64,000 nucleotides of DNA from Congeria kusceri (GCA_027627225.1 JAPFQT010000364.1:62001-126000); one strand, 5' to 3'; shown: positions 20,147-30,117, counted from the first letter of the stretch. Numbers and translations are program-made. The notes: generated by a model not told the origin, from the sequence alone.

Positions 20147-22506
20147 CTTGACTATTTGAAGAATGGGTGAGCTTTCCTACTACCCCCGGTGTCAGCATCG
20201 GCGTCCGCGTCTGAATTTGGTTAAAATTTTATTCAAAAGTCTTGTAACTTCAAAACTACATAAATAATTCATTTGAAACTTGGAATATACCTTTGTCATC
20301 AACTCCAGTGTCAGGGGCAACATTCCCCATAACTCTGTTTTGTATTTTGACAGAGTTATGTCCCTTTTTCACATAGATTTTCTGTTTAAAGTTTATATTC
20401 AAAAGTTTTGTAACTTCAATACTACAAAAGCTATTCACTTGAAACTTGGAATATACCTTTGTCATCAACTCCAGTATCAGGGTGCACATTCCCCATAACT
20501 CTTTTTTTGTATTTTGATAGATGTATGCCCCTTTTTCACATAGATTTTCTGGTTTAAGTTTATATTCAAAGGTTTTGTAACTTCAAAACTACATAAATTA
20601 TTCACTTAAAACTTGGAACTAACCTTTGTCATCAATTCTAGTATCAGGGGCAACAATACCCATAACTCGGTTTTGTATTTTGACAGAGTTAGTCCCCTTT
20701 TTATTAGATTTTCTGTTTAAAGTTTATATTCCAAAGTTTGGTAACTTCAAAACTACATAAGTTATTCACTTAAAGCTTCTAACTTACCTTTGTTATCAAC
20801 TCTAGTATCAGGGGCAACAATACCCATAACTCTATTTTGTATTTTGACAGAGTTATTCCCTCTTCACATAGATTTTCTGGTTAAAGTTTATATTCAAAAG
20901 TTTGGTAACTTCAAAACTACATAAGTTATTCACTTGAAACTTGGAACTAACCTTTGTCATCAACTCTAGTATCAGAGGCAACATTACCCATAACTCTGTT
21001 TTGTATTTTGACAGTTATGCCCCTTTTTCACATAGATTTTCTGGTTAAAGTGTATATTCAAAAGTTTGGTAACTTCAAAACTACATAAGTTATTCACTTG
21101 AGACGTGGAACTAACCTTTGTCATCAACTCTAGTATCATGGGCAACATTAACCATAACTCTGTTTTGTATTTTGACAGAGTTATGCTCCATTTTCACTTA
21201 GATTTTCTGTTTAAAGTTAATTTTGGAAACTTCAAAACTACATAAGTTATTCACTTGAAACTTGGAACTAACCTTTGTCAGCAACTCTAGTATCAGGGGC
21301 AATATTAACCATAACTCTATTTAGTATTTTGACAGAGTAATGCTCCCTTTTCACATAGATTTTCTGTTTAAAGTTTATATTCAAAACTTTGGTAACTTCA
21401 AAACTTCATAAGTTATTCACTTGAAACTTGGAACTTTCCTTTTGTGATCAACTCTAGTATCAGAGGCAACATTACCCATAACTCTGTTTTGTATTTTGAC
21501 AGTTATGCCCCTTTTTCACATAGATTTTCTGGTTAAAGTGTATATTCAAAAGTTTGGTAACTTCAAAACTACATAAGTTATTCACTTGAAACTTGGAACT
21601 AACCTTTGTCATCAACTCTAGTATCATGGGCAACATTAACCATAACTCAGTTTTGTATTTTGACAGAGTTATGCTCCATTTTCACTTAGATTTTCTGTTT
21701 AAAGTTTATATTCAAAATTTTGGAAACTTCAAAACTACATAAGTTATTCACTTGAAACTTGGAACTGACCTTTGTCAGCAACTCTGGTATCAGGGGCAAT
21801 ATTAACCATAACTCTATTTAGTATTTTGACAGAGTAATGCTCCCTTTTCACATAGATTTTCTGTTTAAAGTTTATATTCAAAATTTTGGTAACTTCGAAA
21901 CTTCATAAGTTATTCACTTGAAACTTGGAACTTTCCTTTTGTGATCAACTCTAGTATCAGAGGCAACATTACCCATAACTCTGTTTTGTATTTTGACAGT
22001 TATGCCCCTTTTTCACATAGATTTTCTAGTTAAAGTGTATATTCAAAAGTTTGGTAACTTCAAAACTACATAAGTTATTCACTTGAAAATTGGTACTAAC
22101 TTTGTCATCAACTCTAGTATTAAGGGCAACATTACCCATAACTCTGTTTTGTATTTTGACAGTTATGCCCCTTTTTCACATATATTTTCTGGTTAAAGTG
22201 TATATTCAAAAGTTTGGTAACTTCAAAACTACATAAGTTATTCACTTGAAAATTGGTACTAACTTTGTCATCAACTCTAGTATTAAGGGCAACATTACCC
22301 ATAACTCTGTTTTGTATTTTGACAGAGTTAGCACACTTTTTACAAAGACTTTGTGGTTAAAGTTTTTGTTCCAAAATTTTAGAAACTAGACAAGGCTTCA
22401 CTTAACATTTTTGTATTTTGACAAATTTATGCCACTTCCACTATCGAAAATATGTACCAACTGTAATACTTCGAATAGTCGAGTGCGCTGTCCTCTGACA
22501 GCTCTT
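20147..22506 (+). repeat. Minisatellite family D, copy 1, inserted in family C
   Basis: It starts with GGCTTGACTATTTGAAGAAT and a GTCAGCATCGGCGTC block. About 13 units of 160-170 bp follow, carrying TTCACTTGAAACTTGGAACT, CTTTGTCATCAACTCTAGTA, CATAACTCTGTTTTGTATTT and CTTCAAAACTACATAAGTTA. The end is GAATAGTCGAG...GCTGTCCTCTGACAGCTCTTGTT, with a perfect GCTGTC/GACAGC stem. The central part shows higher-order copies of three units (starts 20971, 21459, 21956). Confidence 0.92.
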
Positions 22507-22660
22507 GTTTTCCTCTCCGTAACTTCTAAATGCCAGGAAGGATTTTAATATTACTTCAAATTGTTACTCCACATGACTAGACGATGTGTCACACGCATGT
22601 CTAATGCTTATCAGTCAAAGGTCAAGGTCACAATTAAAGGTCAAAAATATGTGAATCATA
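22507..22660 (+). repeat. Minisatellite family C, copy 1 (right part)
   Basis: Family-C words resume immediately after family D ends (CCGTAACTTCTAAATGCCAG, GACTAGACGATGTGTCACAC, AAAGGTCAAGGTCACAATT). This shows that D inserted into C. Confidence 0.82.
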
Positions 22661-22693
22661 TCCGCTTGTACTCTTCATTTTGCATTTCAAGCT

Positions 22694-23410
22694 AATTTTT
22701 ATGCTCCCTAAGGGAACTTCGGGGGCATATAGTTATCGCATCTTCCGTCCGACTGTCCGTCCGTCCGTCACGCTTCTTGTGCGGGAGCATAACTCCATTA
22801 GTATTGAAGGGATTCAAATGAAACTTTACATAATGCTAGAGGACAATAAGAGGAAGTGCAGAGCACAAGGACCATAACTCTTTTTTCAATATTTACAGAG
22901 CTATTGTATTTTGTTTAATTTTCTTGTACGGAGCATATCTCCATTAGTATTGAGGGATTCAAATGAAACTTGATATAATACTAGAGGACAATGAGAGGAA
23001 GTGCAGAGCATAAGGACCACAACGCTTTCTTCAATATTTACAGAGTTATTGCCCTTTGTTTTATTTCCTTATGTGAAACATTAGTTTTCTTGTGTGGAGC
23101 ATAACTCCATTAGTATTGAAGGGATTCAAATGAAACTTGATATAGTGATAGAGGACAATGAGAGGAAGTGCAGAGCACAAGGACCACAGCTCTTTCTTCA
23201 AAATTTATTGAGTAATTGCCCTTTGTTGATTTTTGTGTGTGGAGCATAACTCCATTAGTATTGAAGGGATATTTACTCTTAAATCCCATTACTCTTTCTT
23301 CAATATTTATGGAGTTATTGCCTTTCAGTTAATTTTCTGGTGCAGTGTATAACTCCATTAGTATTGAAGTGATTTAAAATAAAACCACATATATTGGTAG
23401 AGGATGTTGA
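22694..23410 (+). repeat. Minisatellite family H, copy 1 (left part, interrupted)
   Basis: A leader ATGCTCCCTAAGGGAACTTC with GGGGGCATATAG and a GTCCGTCCGTCC block precedes about four units of roughly 170 bp. They carry AGCATAACTCCATTAGTATT, AAATGAAACTTGATATAATA and GACAATGAGAGGAAGTGCAG. The last unit is cut at GTAGAGGATGTTGA (23410). Its continuation, TTGAGAGGAAGTGCAGAG, appears at 27628 beyond the inserted 4.2-kb element. Confidence 0.88.
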
Positions 23411-23881
23411 GGTCACAATATACTAAAAGATTTCCTTAACAAATTCAATGTAAAAGCAATAAATTCAACAAAAAATAAACTCAACATTTTGCGCGTAGAG
23501 ACCCTCATAACCATACCTTTTCTTAAAGAGCATTCCGAGCCGAATTGATTTAGACAATAAAAAAGATAGGTCATGTGATATGTAAGAAAGAACTCGACGC
23601 GAATCAAAGTTCACTGTTTTACGGCCATCTTTTTACCGGCTACTCTCCAGTTGAAGGTATACTGCCAACTGTCAACGTCTCGTCATGTAGTCTCCAACCT
23701 TCAAGCGAAACAGTGAATTTTTAGTACACAACAATGTTTTTCCTACCACACGTACAAAGAAATATTCAAAAATAAAGTCATGGCAAGTGACTATACAGAA
23801 AATTGTGTCTTCAAATAAATGGTGTTGATTTATTTAGAGAGTATAGCATTGCACACCTGAAATATTTAGTATACTGTAACC
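23411..23881. repeat. Left 471-bp terminal direct repeat
   Basis: Identical to 27157-27627 except one base by my reading (GCGCG here, GTGCG on the right, a CpG-type change). The repeat itself has imperfect inverted ends (GGTCACAATATACTAAA / TTTAGTATACTGTAACC). It also has an inner stem, TTCACTGTTT / AAACAGTGAA, about 100 bp apart. A 64-codon minus-strand frame lies in both copies and is unrecognised. Confidence 0.92.
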
Positions 23882-24599
23882 TATAAGAGAAATTTGTTCT
23901 CATTAAAATTAGTTTTTCTTGCATATAATTATCTTCCCATGCATATTGCACCAATATATTAAGTTTGGCTTGTATATCTGTCCATTTGGCCATTTTATTT
24001 CATATTTTCAAACACAGGTGATTTTGGTCGGAAGCCGGTGATTTCAAGCGTCTTGAAGCTTAAATGTCCCTCTAACAATTAAAGCTGATATTTGCAGTAT
24101 TTGTGACAAAATACCCAAACAAACCAAACAAACGTGTATGGGGGGCTTATGTGGGGTGAGGAGAGAATGACTTTGTTAGATATTTTTACTCTAAGCCATT
24201 TTGATAATGTATTTTTTGTGTATTTTTTTTAAAAAATCACCCCAAAAATGTAAATTTAATAGAAAAAAAATTCCAATTTCATCCAAGACAATGAACAAAT
24301 TAGTCAAAATGGGAGATCAAAGATACGTTGAAGTGTAGAAATCAATCAGCTTCCAGTAATTGCTTGTTTCAAACCAATAAAGTGTAAAATCTTTAAAGCA
24401 CCTTGTTTGTCGCAGCCTCTTTAATTACAGGCCACCAATGATATATTCTAGTATATAATGTCATGGGTGCCTTTAAACTGCAGCAGGTGGTCAATTTGCA
24501 TTGCCTGCTCACATTTAGAGGTTTAAGGGAATACAAAATTGCATATTTTGGGCACAAAATAAGTACTTTGACTTTTTTTAAGGTGGCAATCTGGTCAAA
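23882..24599 (+). other. Element interior upstream of the transposase
   Basis: AT-rich, with A/T runs. It includes a 60-codon minus-strand frame spanning the repeat junction (23811-23993), which I do not recognise. It could hold promoter and leader for the transposase, but no motif decides this. Confidence 0.45.
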
Positions 24600-26510
24600 A
24601 TGGGGTTCACAACCAAGCAAAAGAACAAGTTGCTCAATGTTGGTTTTAAACGAGGTGGGACTAGTCCGGTGAAGGGGAAAAAACATAATTATGAAAGAAG
24701 GTCAAATTCCAACACAACCTATGTAAGGTTAGAAAGGTCATCCTTTGAAGCACGGGTAGCTTACAATGACAAGGTTCTTACTTTTCGGGATGTAGACGGC
24801 TCTCAAACCCCAGCTAAGCCCTTGCGTCCGAGAGCGAACAAGATTCGCTATGTAGACCTGTTACGGGTTCCTGCTCCATCAAAAGTCCATCCCGACTTAC
24901 TTACGAACAAGGTCTATGTCCCCGCCCTACTCCAGTCTATGATGTCCTCTGAAAATAGAAAGCATAGGTTAAGAAGTGATAAATGTAGGGGCGACTTGGT
25001 AATTGACGGCAGTGCTTCCATAAAGTGGGGCTTAGGCTGGGAGGAAAGGTTAAAATGTACAAGATGCAGATATGTAGGCAAGCATTATAAGCTTTACAAT
25101 GAGGTTCCATCAAGTACCAGGGGCAGAAAGGCAGCTCAGATCAATGTAGGCTTCCAAATAGGTGTTGCAAGTACTTCTATTGGGAACACAGGTTCCCGCA
25201 GAATTCTCAACACAACCAATATCATTGCTCCCTCTCCACTTGCTATGCAAAAACAAGCAAATAAGGTCAATACTGCCCTTAAATCCCTAAATGAGAGAAG
25301 CATGTACCAGATTAGAGAAAACTTAGTTGCTGAAAATGCCAAAATTGGTCAAAAAGATCCTTATTTTTAACTCTGACGCGACACCCTTTCAAGCCGGAAC
25401 TATTGCACTATGTGTGAAAACAATACCAGAAACAAGCAAATTGTAGGGGTACAAGTAGCAAATAAACTATGCAGGACTGCATCAATGCTCAGGAATAAGG
25501 GTAAACCTGTTCAGTGCCCCAATCATAGGGGGCATTGTTCTGCAAATGTTTCAGAGAGGGAACCAATAGGTGATGAAGGCAAATGGAATAGGTTGTTAGG
25601 TGACCAGATCTCTAAGGACATCAAAATAGCAAATTTCACTTGTGATGGGGACAGTAGGGCATTCCAAGGTGTTCGTAACTCTCACGGTCACAATGTGGGT
25701 CATCTTAAGGATCTGAGGCACCTAGGCAACTCGCTGAAGCGCGAGCTCAACAAAGCGCCTTTCTCAAAGGGCATGCTCAAGGGTCATTCCAAGTCTAATA
25801 TCAGGAGTCGGTTCGCTCTCTCGGTCAAAGCTAGGTGTATGGCTGAGCTTAAAGCTGCCCACAATAAACACCAGGGTGACATCAAGGTTCTAAAGAAGGT
25901 CATGGTTGATGTAATCGCAACCATTGTTCTATGCTTCAGTGGTTACTGCGGTACTCATTGTGCAAAGTACAGTTATGTCTGTGCTGGTACAAATAGGCAA
26001 GCTAAGAATTTCATGCCAGACAATGTCAAGGTTAAAATGGTTGACAGTGACCAACAAGTCCTTAAAAAATGCATTGAAATGGTTTTAGGTCCAGCTGCTC
26101 TTGACGCTACCAAACTTTTAACCACAACCCAAAAAAGTGAAGCAGTAAACAGGTCGTACCAAGCTGTCAATCCTAAAACTGTGACTTTCTCACGCAACTG
26201 TGTAGGTCGAATTCACGGGCAGGTTCACAAATTAAACAATGGCTATGCTGACTCTGTAATTGCAAAAACCACTGAACTAAATGCTAACCTTACCCAGGGG
26301 TCAAAGATTATTAAGCAGATAGCATATGAGGACCGCAATGACCTTAACCGAAAGCAAACATCCGCTACCAACAAAGCACGAGCTTTACGTGCCAGGACGC
26401 GGAATTATCGATACAAACTGCATGAGGAATTACACTACGGCAAGGGCATGAGTGACCCCAAACCTGATTATGACAGTCTTCCACACCTTAAGCATCATAA
26501 ATATGCTTAG
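24600..26510 (+). pseudogene. Mutator-like DDE transposase (two in-frame blocks separated by compensating indels)
   Basis: Block 1 (24600-25370, 256 aa) has a basic N-terminus, then a Cys motif (KCTRC), then the conserved stretch INVGFQIGVASTSIGNTG followed by APSPLAMQKQANKVN. Block 2 (25410-26510, 366 aa) has QIVGVQVANKLC, CPNHRGHCSAN, the acidic box TCDGDSRAF (second catalytic Asp) and RHLGNSLKREL. It ends with KSEAVNRSYQAVNPKTVTFS, holding the likely catalytic Glu. This order matches the Mutator-like transposase domain family (PF20700 type) abundant in molluscs and cnidarians. The blocks share a frame, but between 25362 and about 25412 the conserved DxxxNS...TPFQAGT box, with the likely first Asp, is in another frame. 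The cause appears to be an extra T in the T-run (25364-25368) and a missing base near 25411. It is therefore disabled by two small indels but otherwise full-length. Confidence 0.88.
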
Positions 26511-26686
26511 TTGATTGTGTACCTGATAATAAATTGTTATTATTACCTGTTTTGGCATAAGAGACCTCTAACAAGTGGCCCTCGCGTCAGCATCAGGCGT
26601 TCCTCTACCTGAAAAAGGCAAAAATACCCAATAGAAATAGATATAAAATGAAAAAAAACATGCATTTATGTATTTTAAGTGTATTT
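26511..26686. other. Spacer between the two convergent genes of the element
   Basis: AT-rich, with AATAAA-like words (AATAAATTG near 26529 and AATAAAAGG near 26692). The transposase and nuclease are convergent, so this could hold both polyadenylation signals. Confidence 0.4.
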
Positions 26687-27118
26687 CTATGAATAAAAGG
26701 AAGTGATAAAGCTTGTTGTATTCATGTTTTTACCAAATATGCAGGCTGGCTCAGTTCCATGCCCGCTGCACTGTCCGAAGTGTAAACATGTCCGCCGTTC
26801 CATGTTGGTGGAATGGGGCTCTATGTTTAAATGTTCAGGCTTAACACACAAGCTATTGTTGCATAAGTGGCTCACAGAGTCCCTGGCGTTCAATTCTGAC
26901 TTCATGTAGCACATTAACGCTACACGGTGAACCAAGTATGTCTCTGATTTTATGTCCGAAGGCAATTTAGCCCTCATTCGGCCATAATAGGGTAAGGAAC
27001 TATTTGAAATACAACCATTCCAGATCAAACAATCTGAATTGATGCATTTAATGCACTTATTTTCTACTCTTTTGCTCAGAAATGACCAAAAATCTGCTTT
27101 CTCATCCATATTTTGCAC
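26687..27118 (-). CDS. I-PpoI-like His-Me finger (HNH-type) zinc nuclease
   Basis: An intact 143-codon ORF. The core VSHLCNNSLCVKPEHLNIEP, then TNMERRTC, then GQCSGH and AC, matches the zinc-binding His-Me finger endonucleases (PF05551 type; I-PpoI is the model). Against I-PpoI landmarks the spacing is notable. Predicted catalytic H84 and metal-binding N105 are 21 apart (His98/Asn119 in I-PpoI). R47 lies 37 before H84, as Arg61 does. C86, C91, H96 fit the first zinc site and C111, C117, H120, C126 the second. The first-site partner may be C30 or C36. Such proteins cut DNA as dimers. Here the gene is transposon-borne, antisense and convergent to the transposase, and ends 39 bp inside the right terminal repeat. 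Which target it cuts, and whether it is expressed, is unknown. It is intact while the transposase is broken. Confidence 0.88.
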   Translation of the reverse strand: MQNMDEKADFWSFLSKRVENKCIKCINSDCLIWNGCISNSSLPYYGRMRAKLPSDIKSETYLVHRVALMCYMKSELNARDSVSHLCNNSLCVKPEHLNIEPHSTNMERRTCLHFGQCSGHGTEPACIFGKNMNTTSFITSFYS

Positions 27119-27156
27119 TTGCAGACGATATTTTATTTTAACCCAAAGTCAGTTTA

Positions 27157-27627
27157 GGTCACAATATACTAAAAGATTTCCTTAACAAATTCAATGTAAA
27201 AGCAATAAATTCAACAAAAAATAAACTCAACATTTTGTGCGTAGAGACCCTCATAACCATACCTTTTCTTAAAGAGCATTCCGAGCCGAATTGATTTAGA
27301 CAATAAAAAAGATAGGTCATGTGATATGTAAGAAAGAACTCGACGCGAATCAAAGTTCACTGTTTTACGGCCATCTTTTTACCGGCTACTCTCCAGTTGA
27401 AGGTATACTGCCAACTGTCAACGTCTCGTCATGTAGTCTCCAACCTTCAAGCGAAACAGTGAATTTTTAGTACACAACAATGTTTTTCCTACCACACGTA
27501 CAAAGAAATATTCAAAAATAAAGTCATGGCAAGTGACTATACAGAAAATTGTGTCTTCAAATAAATGGTGTTGATTTATTTAGAGAGTATAGCATTGCAC
27601 ACCTGAAATATTTAGTATACTGTAACC
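27157..27627. repeat. Right 471-bp terminal direct repeat
   Basis: Same sequence and orientation as 23411-23881 with one base difference. The outer end GTATACTGTAACC is followed at once by TTGAGAGGAAGTGCAG, the second half of the interrupted family-H unit. Confidence 0.92.
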
Positions 27628-27944
27628 TTGAGAGGAAGTGCAGAGTACAAGGACCATAACTCTTTTTGTAGAAAGCATCATTTTGCCAACATGTAACTGA
27701 CATTGAGTTGCCTTCCTCTGACAAGCATTGCTTCAAGGGCATACGTCACATCCTGTGACAAGCCTTATTCCTTTTATGCAGGACATTTTGTCAGTCAATA
27801 CATTGTTCCGTGTCAAAGCTGTACATTAGTGTGAAAGCTCTACATCTGTGCCAAAGCAGTTTTTTGGGGTATTAATCACCTTTAGTGATAGCTCTAGTTG
27901 TTTTTAAACAAACTAAACCTTGTGTATATAACTATCTTTCACAG
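27628..27944 (+). repeat. Family H remainder and element-like tail, then intron 2 end
   Basis: Family H resumes for about 40 bp. A tail then follows (GTAGAAAGCATCATTTTGCC, GTTGCCTTCCTCTGACAA, CACATCCTGTGACAAGC) that recurs at 50868-51052. The last 20 bp are a good acceptor tract (AACTATCTTTCACAG) for exon 3. Confidence 0.65.
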
Positions 27945-28070
27945 AAATAAGCCTGGGTGCATATTGCTCTGGAGTAGGTCAGTGTAAGGCAGACAATGCT
28001 GAGTGTGCTGGTTCAGTGTGCTTGTGTGCGACTGGATACTACCAGACTGCAGTCGATACATGTAGTCCAA
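27945..28070 (+). CDS. Secreted EB/EGF-like cysteine-rich protein, coding exon 3 (module 2)
   Basis: The exon is 126 bp, flanked by acceptor TTTCACAG and donor A|GTATGA, with phase 1 at both ends, so it can be gained or lost without changing frame. Joined to exon 2 it reads KISLGAYCSGVGQC, then six-residue spacing to the next Cys, then CLCATGYYQ and a final Cys. The pattern is C-x5-C-x6-C-x4-C-x-C-x11-C, nearly the same as module 1. The shared -TGYY/-GTYY- segment after the CxC supports homology. Later modules would be expected, and two decayed copies follow. Extracellular role likely; partner and function unknown. Confidence 0.78.
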
Positions 28071-29016
28071 GTATGATGGTTTTGTTTGTTTTATGACCAA
28101 CATTTATGAAAATCCATGTCCATCTAGAAACCAAACCATTATTTAGATATTGTAGTCATGTTGTAAGATAATATTTCTATACACATGCCATCATGATTAT
28201 GTAATGTTTGTTGTACTCAGTGTTTTATAACATCTTGTATTTTTGCTTTTCACAGAAGTTGCCCTCAACGAAATAGTATTCCATTTAATTCACAACAAAT
28301 ATTTACAGATATGTCTAAACGTTTGCGACAAGATTTCTCACAACTATTTAACATTGCAGACAAGAATGTTACCGATGGCAATAAAATAGTTTGTTGCATT
28401 TTGCAACCTGTGAGGATGTACATTACAAACTGTGCTGTATTAAGTTTCATTGTTTCGGTAAATACAGAGCACTTTGTATTTGCATCTATAATTCGGTATA
28501 AGTAGCCTATAGTATTTGCATCTATAATTCGGTATAAGTAGCCTATATTAAATAATAATAGACTCTGCCTGAAATAAACATGCACATGAAATATACAATG
28601 CATTTAAATCCAGTAAATCCACTTTCTCACCAATGGTAAATTTGAACTACGGCTTGGAAATCATATTGTTAGAAATCACTTGCTGGATTACAAATAATTT
28701 CCCAGAAATGTTCCTTAATTTGAGTACCAAATTCCTCCAATTTTTTTTATTTTGTTAACAAAACATGTGAACCAGTTGGTGAGATTTTGTTCCATTATAT
28801 GGATAATATTTAAAGTTTCAACATATGTCTTCTCTGAAACTAAAGAACCAATTTAAAAAAAAAATGTCATGACAAGTTAATGTTCCTTTGGTGAACCTGT
28901 ACAAAATAACCTTTAAATTATTTAAATTCATAAAAATAGTCACCTGGGGTTGGTTTATGTCAATATCAAAGTTATTCCATGCTGTATGTGTATGCAGATT
29001 GTTCTTTTCCTTACAG
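28071..29016 (+). other. Intron 3, no intact exon recognised
   Basis: AT-rich. A 29-bp direct duplication (TATTTGCATCTATAATTCGG and flanks) lies at 28479-28544. Acceptor-like TTTTCACAG at 28247-28255 is followed by a frame without cysteines (see rejected items). Confidence 0.5.
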
Positions 29017-29100
29017 AATTAGCACTGGTAACTTGGTTAGTTCTATGTATGATAATGCATGTGTACATTGCTCGTCTGACTATATCTGTACATGTGTTAC
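29017..29100 (+). pseudogene. Decayed EB-module exon
   Basis: After an acceptor CTTTTCCTTACAG the phase-1 frame begins K-L-A-L-V-T-W. This parallels K-L-D-L-A-T-G at the exon of 42778. After a frameshift the sequence reads DNACVHC, SSDYICTC, resembling the DNAEC...CLC of exon 3. No clean donor follows and the frame is broken, so this is most simply a dead module exon of the same gene. Confidence 0.5.
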
Positions 29101-30117
29101 AGAATAATAGAGAACACTGAAAATTCAATTGAAACTTTATATTATGATACAGGACATAGAAATGAAGAATGAAGTTCAATAACCATAACTCTGTCAACCA
29201 TATTTATGGAGTTATTGACCTATTGAAGGGATTCATGATTAACATATTATGATAGAAGGCATTAAAAGCAAATGCATGGTGCAAGAAACATACCGGTAAG
29301 TCTATCTTCTGTAGTTTAGAGATAGCATCATTTGTTTACCAGTAATTATGTTATGGTACCATTACTCTCGTAGTAATAAAGGGATTTAAATGGTATGTCC
29401 TAAAACGATGGGGTAGTGGGTAAATGTTAAGTACAAGGGACATAACTCTGTCTACAGTATCTACAGAGTTATTGGTCTGTGTTTAAAGCACCATAATAAA
29501 TGGTAGGATCAAATGCACCTGACATTCACTTTTATACTGCAAATCTATTCTGAAGTTTTCCTTATATGTCTTTTTTGACAAACTTGTTTGAAATGAATTG
29601 ATCATTCAAAAATATTCTCAGAAATGTTCCTTGGATAAACCTTGCACCAAATTTGACTAAATCATTAGATTAGTTAAACATGCTTGTCAAACAAGGGGGG
29701 GGGGGGGCGATACTTTTTCATACATGGGAATATCTCTTCAACACTTCTTGCATTCAGCTAAGTGACCAAGGTCCCTTTTTGTTATTGGTAATACCTTTAC
29801 TTAATGGATATACAATTGCTGTCCCAGAATATCATTGAAAATTGCATAGCTCTTTTATTACATGTGTACCAAAAAAGACAGTGTATAACACACCTTTTTT
29901 ACCCTAAAATTTGGGTATGAACATTGGTACACATTATATATGGTAACAGTCATTTTCTACCAAGTTTTTCTTTCTGTTAGAAAATTTTAATTATATCAGG
30001 CTGTCAACCAATTCCTATATTCCTTTATTTTCATATATTTTGGAAAGAAATCCTATATTTCGAAAAACCTCCTGTATTTCCTATACTTTCCTATATTTAA
30101 AAAAATGTTCCTATATT
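29101..30117 (+). other. Intron with degenerate family-H units
   Basis: Between 29120 and 29490 are about two diverged family-H units (ATTCAATTGAAACTTTATAT, CATAACTCTGTCAACCATAT, ACAGAGTTATTGGTC). The rest is AT-rich with a G-run at 29695-29707. No gene recognised. Confidence 0.55.

Larger units (their letters stand above)
23411..27627. mobile_element. 4.2-kb element: 471-bp direct terminal repeats, Mutator-like DDE transposase, antisense His-Me nuclease
   Basis: The unit is bounded by two 471-bp same-orientation repeats (23411-23881, 27157-27627). It sits in the middle of one family-H unit with TTGA on each side (23407-23410, 27628-27631). Removing it with one TTGA restores the family-H unit length, so the whole A-B-A unit is a single insertion event or the end product of several. 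The outer ends are mutually inverted (GGTCACAATATACTAAA versus GGTTACAGTATACTAAA). The interior carries a broken transposase in plus orientation and an intact nuclease ORF in minus orientation, 177 bp apart (26510/26687). A 4-bp duplication is not typical of Mutator (8-11 bp), so superfamily assignment rests on the transposase alone. Confidence 0.82.

Noticed and set aside
20256..20498. Open frames over family D units on both strands (also at 39959-40258)
   Set aside because: Shadow frames of tandem units. The same sequences recur with stops in other units.
23413..23607. 64-residue frame present in both 471-bp repeats
   Set aside because: Identity of the repeats explains its presence twice. 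Hydrophobic composition but no supporting signal.
23811..23993. 60-residue minus-strand open frame across the left repeat border
   Set aside because: Part of it lies in the repeat and the rest is unique. No resemblance to known proteins, and a related frame at the right copy is shorter.
23411..27627. LTR retrotransposon
   Set aside because: Direct repeats suggest it, but there is no RT, integrase or gag, the ends are GG...CC and not TG...CA, and a DDE transposase of another class is inside.
28256..28375. Possible module exon after TTTTCACAG at 28247-28255
   Set aside because: The phase-1 frame stays open for about 40 codons but lacks the module cysteine spacing. I could not align it convincingly with the other modules.
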